DNA of 64,000 bases. Source: Tetranychus cinnabarinus (Eukaryota; Arthropoda; Arachnida; Trombidiformes; Tetranychidae). The stretch's first letter is position 1. Each line of letters opens with the position of its first letter. Positions 1-12,000 of the stretch are shown here, in pieces. The stretch spans positions 3,658,001-3,722,000 of the forward strand of contig WHVY01000003.1 in assembly GCA_022266195.1 (NCBI GenBank), in the 5' to 3' direction. The notes beneath the pieces are model-generated. The model searched no databases. It saw only the letters and a program-made list of their open reading frames with translations, and had not been told where the DNA came from. The position numbers and the translations under genes are program-made.

Positions 1-3000
1 GGTAAGTAGACTGAACCCGTTCCCATCAACCCAAACCTCTCATCATTCATGGTTAGATAATGAGTTGTTGTTCCAGGTTAATCATCTTCAATCAGTTGCT
101 TTCCTCACTTAACCCAAAGCTTATTACCTTTGATTGATTTCAATTTTACTTGCAATTCTCATGAGATATTAACCATTGAAAGCTTTTTCTCTTTTCTTCA
201 TTTTTCTCGATAAATATCTTCCTCTATCCATAATAATGTACAATGAAAAGTGTGAAACAAAACGATCAAAAAAATGCGTAAAAAACAAAAGTCTCGTTGG
301 TTCGTCTTGGTTGAGGTCATTTATCTTTTATCCATTAGTCCATTTCAATTAGCATTTAATCGTTATCTTGTCATGTTATTGATCTTCACCTTGGAGTTCC
401 TTGACTCGATAATCCATTACACCTTTCCTTTCAACTCGCCACTTCTAATAGATGATAATTTAATGTAGAAATTGAAATTTCCATCAAATTTGCTCAACAG
501 TCAATTCGACTCGAATTAACCTTTTCCCACCTTTAAACAGCGCAAAGCCTACACATTGAAACCTGAAAATAACAGTTGAAAAACACTTGAACGCTCAACT
601 TTTAAGAAATTAAAATGTCCACTTCAACTGTCTATGAATATTTCAATAGCAACAACAATTATCTTATAACTTCCATTAATATTTCAATATGATTAAGCAT
701 TTCAAGTTTCCCATATTTCAATACAAATCATTTACCAAAAGTGATTGAAATCACTTTCATTAAACAGCTATTCAAGAGGGTTTTACACCATTTTCATCCT
801 CTTTCAACAATTGCAATCATTTGTTAATTTGATTTCACGTTAAAATCAGTTAACTGCGATTCAGGAAACAAAAGATTTTCTGTAAATTAAATTATTTCTC
901 AACAATTTGTCAGTCAGGTTTTGTTGTTTTAAACGTGATAATTAGCTGAACGTTATTCCAATCATTTCATTGATTTTACTCGAGTAATCATTTATTTATG
1001 AATACATTTTCAATGCAAGATTATCATTTTTAATACAATACATTTCGAGTTGGCGAGTAAACAAAAGAAATGTTTGAATATTTTGTTTCAAAATATCACT
1101 TTGAGACGAGATTCAATCTATAGAAACTTGCATGATAACAAGGTTAAAGTTCAAGCAGAAAGATCAATGATCTTACCTGTTTCAGTCTAAATCATAAATG
1201 TTTTTATCATGCTTTTTCATCATGTTTATATCAGAGTAGAAGAAAAGATTTCAAAGAATCAACTATTTTAAATCAATCTTCTTATTCAACATTTAAACAT
1301 TTTATTTGCTAAAAAAAGGAATCAAAGTAAACAAATGAACAAATCTGGTTCTTTTCTGGTTCATCAACAATTAAAGGTATCTTTGTATCAAGACTGTTCA
1401 AGAATGATAATTAAAAATGGTTTGATGATTAATGCAAAAATCCTTTGCTCTTCTGGTTCATATTGTGATTGACTGTTCAGGATCTTTGCTCCTTTGGTTT
1501 CAAGTTATCCTTTGATTATGTTCAAAGTAAACTGATTATGAGATTACAGTTTATTCATTTTAACATAATTTTGATGCTGATTATCATCATTATTATTATA
1601 ACTTGGATTGACATTATCTTGTTTAACCAGATTGCCTCAACTTGTTGACATTTAAACAGAACCAAAAAAGCTCATCCAAATAGTTCATCTATTATCATCT
1701 CATGAAGGGTGAAAAATTGTTCACTCAACTCTTCGTATAATATTTACAATTAGATGGTTTCTTTGATAACATTTGTGGCTTTAATTTGAACATTTTCAAT
1801 TAGATTACCAATGAAAACTATTCTCATAAATTTAACTCTAAACTTACTTTCCGTCTTCATCAACCTGAGAACTGAGCATTCAAAATACAGAACAAATTTC
1901 TCATTCAATCATCTTAATCTATTGAAATGCAACCGGTAATTAGCTCATAAAATTCATTCGAAATTCAATTCTAAGTTTTGAAAACACTGAAGCAAAATCT
2001 TATTATCTATTAACTAATCTTAAGGCTGTTTTGCCTCCAAAAAGTGGCTTACTTGGAACATCGAAACTCGAAACTCGAAACATTTTCAGTCAACATTAAG
2101 ATTAACTTTTGATTGCTTTGGGTGGTTGAAGTTTTTATGACTTTAAGTCGTCGTTATTTGATTATTTAAGTTATGGTTATGGAGACTCTGAGAAAAAACC
2201 ATTTTATCGATAAATTTTTCTTTGAATTGAAATCTTTAAATTAAATTATGATTTTATTATTGTAAAAAATACGATGAGTTGGCATTGAAAGTTCAAATGA
2301 TTCTTGAATGATGTAAAAACTTTGCTCTTTCATGAATGAATCGTTATTATTCATTATTGATCTGAAAATGTTCAACTAACGCTCAACAGGTTACCTTAAA
2401 AGTCAAATGAACATCTTACGTTTACATTCAGTCAATTGAATAGGAAACTTGATAGTAAATATGAGATAACTTGGACTTGGAGTAAAATCATAATAAATGA
2501 GTTTGTCTCTTAATTAAATTAAATGGAGAAAAATTGATTAGATAAGAATTAACATATTAATATAACTGAAACTATAATTATATCATTTGCAAGATTAAAT
2601 CATTTACTGATATTGAAATTAAACAGTAAAACATGTTTACCGAAGCTGTTCAACAGTTGTTCAGATATTAAACACTCCAAGGAGTTTGGTGATAATCAAT
2701 TCCTTTCCGTTATTTAGTCCATTTAAGAGCCTTAATTGATCAAGTTTGATTAAGTTACACTCGAAGATATTATGATAATAATGACATTTCAAAAATTCAT
2801 AGAGAAACTTGGAAATATCGGAAATAATCTTTATTCAGGCATTCAAATATTGGGAGTGAAAAATTATTAGAAAAGGTTATAACTTTGTGCTGAGTATTGA
2901 AATTTTAGTCTATTTTTAGCCTCTAATAACTTAAATATCGATGAGCTAAAATTTTTTGGAGAAAGTTTTCAATGAAAATTCAATATTCAATATTTTCCAT

Positions 3001-6000
3001 TGATTCAAAAAGCATTGAAAATCCAGATTGATTATGAATATAAAGTTGAAAAAACATTTTTGAAAACTGTAAATGCTTCAAGATTTTTCCTTCAATTATC
3101 AATTCATTTCTCAATATCTTTGAGCTTTACTTTATTCTGACAGCTAAGCTAATCTATTATAAATATGCCTTGAGCAAATTAGTCTTTGACTTTTATGCCA
3201 CAATATTGATCATTTTAATTAATATTAGTCTTTGACTAACAATTTAATTTGACTAGACTAAACAATCGTTAAAATGGTCACAACTCTTTACCAATGAGAA
3301 GAACCCGAAACCCAAAAATTGTTATAGACTAGAAAAGGGATCAAAAGTACAAAATGTTTCATTTTTTTCTCTATTTACTTGCTATGATTTAATTACAATT
3401 CAGTTGATCCATGTATTAATAATGTTTAACTTTGAACGAGCAGCAAAAAGGTAAACAAATTACAGTTAAACATTAAGCTTCATGACAGTTCTTAACCTTT
3501 AAAATGAAATGGTCAACTTTGGTTTACTTGAGTTATCAACTTTTTCCAATCAATCAATGAAACCAAAACATTAAATCTTCAACAATTGATTTCTGGTTTG
3601 AAAAAATAGATTGAAGGAAAAGGTAGTAATTTGAAATGATATCAGGTGAACAAGTCTCATGTTGAAATGAATTTCCAACGGTTAACTGGACACTTGACAC
3701 TGATCATACCTTTTACAAGAGACCTTTTCATATGACAGCTCAATGAGGGATTGGACAAGATGAATCTTATCAAGCCTATTCTTTAACCTTTCAACAATTT
3801 CCCTTCAACATGACCATTAATCAAATGATCAAATATGACAATTTGTCTATTATGTTAATCATCATTAGGATTGTTCATTTGTAGGTGTAAATGTAACCTT
3901 ACTTTCCATTAAGAGGTTCAATTGATAGTTCATCATGTTGCTTTGCTTTCATTTCATCTTTGATGGAACACACATTTTATTTGATTATCTATTAATTTTT
4001 GGGTTAAATTTCATTTCAATTTATCTCTTTTTTCCCTCATTTTTGTATCAAATTATCTTTTATTCAAAATGAATCTCAATCTTATTCAGCTAATACTATT
4101 GATTGTGGTCAATTTGTCCAACAGTTGATGATGCGATTGTCAAGTTATCTGGTAATTACCTAACTCCAATAATCGTATTAAATGTATTGATCGAGTTACA
4201 ATCAGCACAATAATCATAAGTAAATCAAGCCTTGGACCATCTCAAGATTTTCATCAACATTCCATGTTAATTAAATATTACAGATTGAATGGTCAGATTA
4301 GGATAAGGTTAATGAAAGATTCAGAAAACTAATCAAATGTGCTCATCCATGGAACCAGTAAAAGCGAAGCAAAAAAGTAACCAGAAAATAACCAGAATCT
4401 TGCTGTTAACCCTTAATCATTGTTACTTTTCCTTCACTTGACTCTTAGGCCTAAGCCTTATGCAAAGGATTAAAAAAAGGCGTAAATTTATTGATTAATG
4501 TTTTATATGATTACACAGCTTGAGGCTTAGTTTGGTATTCAAAGGGATTTCTTTTGATAACATTTTGAAACTGCTCGGTAAGCTGAGTACCTTTAAGGTA
4601 AATGTTTTGCTGATGTTTGCTACAAATTGACCAGCAAAAAGCATGACTTTGCTGTTGATTCATCTGAAAATCGATGGAATGGCAAATATCAATATGTATT
4701 TATCAATATGAAATAAACATAAAATGTTGAATCAGTTATCAAGTTATCAAATGAATGGTAAATGATGAAACAATTGCAAGTAAACTTTTCTGTTTCTGTT
4801 TTTGTTTTCCTTCCTTTCAATTGCATCGGTATTAATCATGATTAGATTCCAGTCAAATTACAGGCAACATTTTTGTTCACACTTGGAATCATTTTGCAAT
4901 TGTATATGATTCACAATTCCCAAGAGTAATCATGTATTAAGAGATAGAGAGATGATGAAGAAGGAAAAAAATGAATCAAATGTATAAAATGAATGGATTC
5001 GGTGAAATCTCCTTTTCTCTCTACTCGACTTGGATTCTTTTACCTCCCAGTGATACACTTATTTGACCAGTTGGACATTCAATCATTTTTACATTGTGAT
5101 CACTTTGTCAAACAAGGAGAATCAAATTGTTCAATTTATTATCATTATCATTTTAATCATGTTGAGCCAGGTTAGGCTAGGCTACAAGATGGACGACAGA
5201 CTGATTCAGTTTGTCGTATTTGCATCTATGAATTATTGATTTTTTGCAGTTTCAAATAGATAACGAAATTTCCATCAAAATTTGGTAAATTCAGCAATTT
5301 CCCATTTACACATTTTGAGCAATTTACAAAAATAATAAGTTGAGTGAGAGTTTTAATCCAAGTCAATAACGAAAACAACTTTCCTCAAAAGTAGAGTCCG
5401 GATTCACAAAAGGTTGTCCATTCCAGGTTAGCATTTGGTTTCTCGATTTTTTATTAGTTTTTGACATTACAGTGCATCAGGTTGTTGAATATATTTTGCG
5501 GTACGATATGAAGATTAGGTCGGAATTGAATGAAATTTTGGTTGATCAAAATAAGCAGCTCCTGCATTAATACATGTATAACTTTTTAATTTTGCCTTCG
5601 AAGAATTGATAACACTTTTGTACCCGTTCGAAAATTTATAGCGAAAAAATTGTCAAAAGTGATTTTGATCTCCGGTTCCGAGTAGATTTTTTTAAAAATT
5701 AAAATGCATAGAGGTCTATAAAGACGATGTCAGGTACATAGGGTTAATGATCGAGCAGTTAGAATGCGAGCTAAGAAATTTTTCAGGAAGTCGCTTAGAT
5801 TCGATTGTCAAGTGTAAGGAAAAACTTGTTGGGAAAAAGACTTTTGTGACGATTTTTCTGCTCTTTTCAGAGCGATTAAAAGACTGTAACTTTAAGATTG
5901 TTTAACCTAATTTGATTAGTTTCTTACAAACTAATTAATTAAGGATGAATAATGTTTTAAACCCAAAATGGTCACAACCAATTCTTTTCTCATGGCGAAC

Positions 6001-8689
6001 TGCAAAATATACTTGACATGCTAATAATTTAGATTTGCTCATTTTGTTCTGTTTCGTCTTTGAGTTTATTTGAATCTGGTCCTAAAAGGTTAGTCCGTTA
6101 GTCATCCAGTGATAATTCATTAATTTTACAAAGATTTCCATGGGATGCACTTGAAGAAAATGAATTTGAACCAAGGAAAAGAAGAAAAATATTCAAGCAA
6201 AGACCAAACCTGACTTTCAATTTGACTCTTGTGAATGCCATTTGACGGACGGTTAACGGTTGACTAAATTGGCTTGCAGACAATTAGTTGAATTGATTAA
6301 CAGTAGTTGGATAAACAATTGTAAATGCAAGTAATGAATCTCAACGTGACTTACTCACAAGTTGTTAAACCAATGTTAATCAGTTTAGTCTTTTCCTACC
6401 ACAAGAAGATAACTTTCACTTTTATCCATTAAAATTAAACTCGTACACTTAAGAGTATATTATTTACCATTAAAAAGATTAACCAACGTGATTAAAATTA
6501 ACTATTGTCTTACTTTTAAACCAAATTAAGCTTCTAGGGGAAGCAACAAGTTTAATAAACAAAAGCAAAGCTTTTAATCAAATTAAACGAAAACCTTTTT
6601 TCTGTTGTTATTTTCAAATGATATATCAAGCTCGTTCAAGCCTTTTATGAAAATAATCAATGATGCTTGATTGATGTTGAAAATGATTGATAACTAGTAA
6701 ATTGTAATTATTTTAATTTCTTTCATTTTTATCTGTTTAATTGAACTCATTTGCATCCAATCAATAACAAATTAACCTTTTTTAGAGTTCCATGTGAAAC
6801 TCTTGAGTTTATTCAAGAGGAAAACGTCATTTGCTATGTCAGCTAATCATAATAATCACAATCAATAGACTTAAGATGAAGACTCTTGAATATCTCAACT
6901 TGTGAAATAAAACTGTTCAGTTAATTGTTTACTTTATCGACTCTGTATTGATTAACACCTTTCAATTTGCGAGGCTCGATCCAGTGGCTTTTAACTCGGC
7001 AATTAGTCTCATCAATACTTAATTTAATATATAAAGTAGATTTTGACAAATGCTGGTTTGATTGACTGGTTGCACATTTTTAAAGACTTTGCTTGGTTAA
7101 CGGGCTTCTATTGTAATAAAAAATTCATCCAAGTCAATTACAGTTGATTAAATGTTAATGAAATTCCTAGTGACATTAAAGTTGATACATGTAGTTGTTG
7201 TCCATCGGTGTTATTTGCTGTTATAAGTGGATTGACATTGACTTGTGGGTGATCAATGATATCCATCAAATCGTTGACATCAATGACTTTTAAGACTTTA
7301 TTGACCGCAATTTAACTGATTCCATGAGCTTCAACATGATAAACCAATTAAATGTATGGATGGACCAGTCGATGATTCAATTGGCATTCCTTGGACAATC
7401 TTTGTTTGATTTTCCTGGTTTTTAATTTCTTCCTCATTACTTAAGGGATAACTTTACCATCTTTGGTTTCCATCTTGTTTAGATTTTATTTTATGCCATC
7501 CAGTATTGTTAAAAGATTGGATTGTTATTATAAACATTATTATGTTTAGCTATATTTAGTAGATCAATACTAAACTGATTCATTTAAAACAGGAATCTGG
7601 TAAAATTGAAAAAAGATAATCGTGTAATCTGTCAACAGTTTTGAATCCAATTTGACGAGGTTAACCTTTAAAATTGATCGCATTAATCACGGAGATGATG
7701 GTTTGTGTGATTATCGAAATGGAAATAGATTGTTGTTCCAAACATGAACTTAAGCTGTAACTATTGGATCCATTGACTGTTTTTTCATTTCTCATGAGTC
7801 CCTTTATCAAGTTTACAATGTTTATGGAGTGGCAATCAAATGGTAAAGCAATAGGCCCATAATTATCAATGTAACCATAAAAGTTGATGACATTAAGACT
7901 TGTATTGGTATATTGTTATTGGGCATTACACTTGACCATACTTGAGAACCAATTCAATGATCAATCCAACCGAATGAAGGGTTTAAAATTGAGTTGTTAA
8001 TCACAGGATATATTGGATCGATTATACACTTTTTGTGGTTCCAAATCAAATGTCGATATTGATCTATATAAAAGGGAAAAGAGAGAAAGTAAAATTAGTA
8101 AATTAGCTTCATTGTTGGTTTGAAATGCCCAAAACCATAAGGTTAAAAAAATAAGATTGATAGGGTCAAATATAGGATTGAAGGATAATAATGATTTCGG
8201 TTGATTAGCATTATTATGTATTTGCAGAAGAAATAAAATGTCCAATAAAAGGTAACCTTTCAAATAATGCTTTTTATAAAACTTGTTATTGATTGATAGG
8301 TTTTTATTGTCTCTTCTCAATCTGAATCGATTTGTACAATTTTGAAACAAAATTCACCAATTCAGCACAAATTGACCTTCAAAATCAGACATTTTGTTAC
8401 CCAGTTTCACAAAAGCTTTGGACTAATAGCAAATTAAATGTTATCCGGTTTAGGTTAAGTTGTAAATATTTGCACCAGTCAGAATTGAAAACACTTGAAT
8501 TACTATTTTCGGATGCATGTCATTGCCATTTCTCGTACAGTCGTCAATAATGACAATTTATATCATTTAACAGATCTTTTCAACTCCAATAAATCATCAA
8601 ATAACCCTTAAAATTTTACAGGTCAATGTTATTGCAACTTATAACCTTTTCTTACATTTCTCTTTTCTCGCTGTGGTTTGACCTAACAG
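1..8689. other. Gene-poor AT-rich stretch
   Basis: No convincing coding exon was found on either strand. The window opens with a consensus splice donor (GGTAAGT at 1-7), and the next clear plus-strand coding exon begins only at 8690. Much of this stretch could therefore be one long intron of the agatoxin-like peptide gene; that is inference. It contains a dispersed repeat (about 5615-6030, listed separately) and many short TGAT/ATCA-rich tracts. Small ORFs such as 274-468 and 4993-5175 look random in composition. Confidence 0.5.
5615..6030 (+). repeat. Dispersed repeat, copy 1 (partner at 49735-50138)
   Basis: About 415 bp here align in the same orientation with about 400 bp at 49735-50138. 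Shared landmarks in order are CGAAAATTTATAG, GACAAAAGTGATTTTGA or a close variant, GAGTAGA, GGTCCATA/GGTCTATA, TCAGGTAC, CTAATTAATTAAGG or a variant, GGTCACAA/GATCACAA and ATGGCGAAC/ATAGCGAAC, ending near CTAATAA. The copies differ by many substitutions and small indels, so this is an old interspersed element. No long ORF or clear terminal repeat is visible, and the family is unknown. Confidence 0.65.
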
Positions 8690-9000
8690 ATCGTCATATG
8701 GCATCAGAAATGTTGGAGGGTGTTGGTGACAATTTAGCTAAACTGTTTCTTGCAAAAAAGTAAGTCTTGTCTTGATCCAATTATCGTCTTTTCTTGGAAT
8801 CCATCTGATGTTTCAACCATTTATTTTTCATCTAACGACTTTCTTTTCTTTATTATAGACGCAGTTGTATAAAACGAGGGGCCATTTGTGACCTCAAGCC
8901 AGACGGTTGTTGTGGTAATTCATTGTGTAAATGTAATCTCTGGGGAACTAATTGTCGATGTCAACGGATAGGATTATTTCAAAGATGGGGGAGAAAATAA
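8690..9000 (+). CDS. Agatoxin-like neuropeptide precursor, last two coding exons (5' partial)
   Basis: Exons are 8690-8759 and 8859-9000 with the stop at 8998-9000. The first is preceded by an acceptor (CCTAACAG) and ends at GTAAGT; the second follows TTATTATAG, and the phases agree. The reading shows a short acidic spacer, a Lys-Lys-Arg cleavage site spanning the intron, then a mature domain of eight cysteines in inhibitor-knot order (C, C, adjacent CC, then C, CxC-type spacing, C, C). It ends in Trp-Gly-Arg-Lys and the stop, a pattern for carboxypeptidase trimming and amidation at Trp. This matches the agatoxin-like peptides conserved across arthropods and expressed in neuroendocrine tissue, which share the fold of spider agatoxins but are endogenous hormones. 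No signal peptide lies in these exons; an upstream exon, possibly outside the window, must supply it. An in-frame ATG at 8698 exists but is not the likely start. Confidence 0.85.
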
Positions 9001-12000
9001 AGCAACCATTGAAGCCAATTCTCTGACACTGGTCCTTTCTTAAGCATTGAATAATCTCCTTGAATAACCAACGTTTAATCAAACACTTCTCCTTGAAATT
9101 ACCTTCAACCTTTCATTTTGAACATCCAAGTTTGCCATGTATTTGATTATTATTACCAAAAAACGCAACTCAATCATTTTTGAGCCCAAATTATGATTAT
9201 CTACAATCAAAAGATATGAAAGAAAATATTAATTAAATGATCTCTTGTTTTCTTTAAAGCCAGTCAATCTAACCTTTTGCTTATTACCAAAAGACTAACC
9301 CAATCCTTTCTAATCAGAAGGTCAACTTAAACATTACCACTAATCCAATAAGACCAACCTAAAGCAAAATTGTCTCTAATCTTGTACAAGTTAATAGCCA
9401 TTATCAAATCTTCCAAACACCCTTCACAATTTACCCATCAATGGTAATGTCAACTGTAAGCAAGAAAAAAAAACAAAAAAGACAAATGTTAAACCTTAAA
9501 TATTAAAGATTAGCAAACCGTAAATTACCGTAATCTAATCTAAAATTGGTAGCTAATACTTACCTCTAAAAATAAATCATGTTGTAGCTTGTCGATCACG
9601 AGATGATTTATCCTTATCTAATGAAATGACAATGATTTAGATATAATTAACTGCTAAATAAAACTAAAACAAAAGACAAATTCATTAACGAGATTTTTTT
9701 CCAATAATACTATCGACGTACAAAAGATGTCGCCATTAGTAAAAAATTCTACTTTACTTTGGTCAACGTCCACTCTTCTTTTGATGTCACTACTAGTCTG
9801 CTGCAAATGTTGTTAGCTGTTAACATTAATCATTCCCACAAATTGTGTTCAAGTGTTCATGTGATTCCTTGAGATGATCAAACTTGAATTTTGTTAGTTT
9901 CTTAAGTTAAGAGTAATCTAACTGCTTGTCTTATTAACAGTGGAGAGTGTAATTCAACTAATTTCAAGTGAAAAAGTTACCAACAATCAACTCATCATTG
10001 TTGTCAAGCTACCGTTAACCTGTAAAAATCTTGGTTCACCCATTTTGCCCTTTTTGTGCTTCAACCGTATTTAACTTTGCCTGCTTTTTTGCCTGTTTAT
10101 TGTTTCCAATTTATTTTAATTTGTTTTCTTTTGGGTTTTTTTACTTGTGTTGTACCTTGACATTTATGATTTGCATGTATTTTATGCTTGTAATCAATTA
10201 ATTGGATACTGCCAATGGTTTAATATGTTCAAAATAAAATATTAGGTAAGATCTTTTTTTATTTGCACTTTGTCTTGTCTTTTCTTGTTTTCTTGCCTTC
10301 GCTTAATCATCAGGCTATTTATCATTGCTATAGTTTTAGTTGGCTTTAGTTTTTCAATTTGACATTGCACGTCAGTCTATCGACAAACATTAAGATTTAA
10401 TTTTGATTAGGCTTTTCCTGTTGATTAATAAATTTGATAATTTCAATGCATGTTCCTGGACCCAATCAGTGTTTATAATTTATTTTTTCACTACTTATCG
10501 CCAATTATATATATTAGAGAGTTATTTAAATGGCAATTAACACATTGTAATGATTGTCATCGCCATCACATCACTATAGAGATGATATTGAATCCACTAA
10601 ATATCCACTAATGAGTGAAACAATTAAAATGGTTAATTAACCGGGTAAAAATGAGTTTTGTTTTCATTTAAATATTTGATGATTGGTTGGTTTGATTAGT
10701 GGTGAAAACAGGTTAACAGGGAAACTTGATTAACATTGATCACTTGTAGCATAATTGTCATCATTAATACTTATTATATTACTAATGTAGATGAAAGAAA
10801 AATCGGGTCAAGTGACGGATCAACAAGATAATAATAATATCATGCAATTTAAAACTAATAATAATTATAAAAGTTATTAGGAATAACAATTAAAACTGAC
10901 GAGACTAAACACTTCTTCCAAAACCAACCAGACTTTCATATAACTAGATGCATTTCATTTTGACCCATTGATTTCATTTGATTACAACCATTGATGCAAA
11001 TTTAAAGTCCAATCAAACAATTGCTTTAAAGATGGTCAAGAAAGATTTGATGATTGAGTTGAATATCAATTAACCAGATTTCAACCAGATTATCACAATT
11101 TTTCAACTTTTCCGGTGACCATTAACCAACTAAATAACTGTACTGTTAACTGCAATTTTCAAATTTTCTTGTTGGCCGCTATTACCATTATTATAATGAT
11201 GAAAAGTGAACTAATTACTGTCAGTAAGAGAGACAAAAAACTAATTGTAATGAGTTACTTTTGCTATGAATTAAAAAAATTGAGGCCAAAATAATGAGGG
11301 TTTCAATCATTTTTATTACAAGTTAATAGTAAAACAATGATTTTAACACATAATAATCAGAGTTTCAATGTTGTTAACAAGATTGTTATGAAAATTAATA
11401 CAAAAATTCCCGTAGAAATTAAAAATAGCGTTGATATTAGAATGGACTAACAATAATTTATTCCCATTTATTTTGAATTAACATGAAAGTATGTTTACTG
11501 GTCAATACTTCAATCTTTTTAACCTTTTTTCTGCTCCTTTTCAATCAAATTTCAACCAAATTACCATTTTCTTAGTAAAATCAATGTTAATTGTTGCTGA
11601 TCCCATTAATTTGAGGGCATAATTTTGACCAACAATAATTTATCGGACAGCCTCATTTCAAAGTAGCAATAGACTGGTTCCATGAACGGGTCACAGTTAC
11701 ATGATGAAGATGCCTTAAAGTCACTTTCTTATTTCAAAAAGTTACGTGTAATCATCAAGACGATGAAGATGAGCAGTTGAAATGAAAAAAAAATTAATGG
11801 TTAACTACTGGTTATTACTTTCTATTGAGTAAATTGTAAAACCAGTTTCAAGATTTGAACTAAAAAAACGAAGGCAAATTTTGATCCTAGCCATAAACAA
11901 TCTTTAGCCCTACCTATTTCATCCTCATCATTATCATCTTTGTTGCTCTGATTTCAATTTTCTTTTTTTCTCCGAGACACTTTCTTCTCATCACTCACCT

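Noticed and set aside
7997..8350. 117-codon minus-strand ORF just upstream of the agatoxin-like exons
   Set aside because: Hydrophobic low-complexity translation without motif; chance open frames of this size are expected in DNA this AT-rich.
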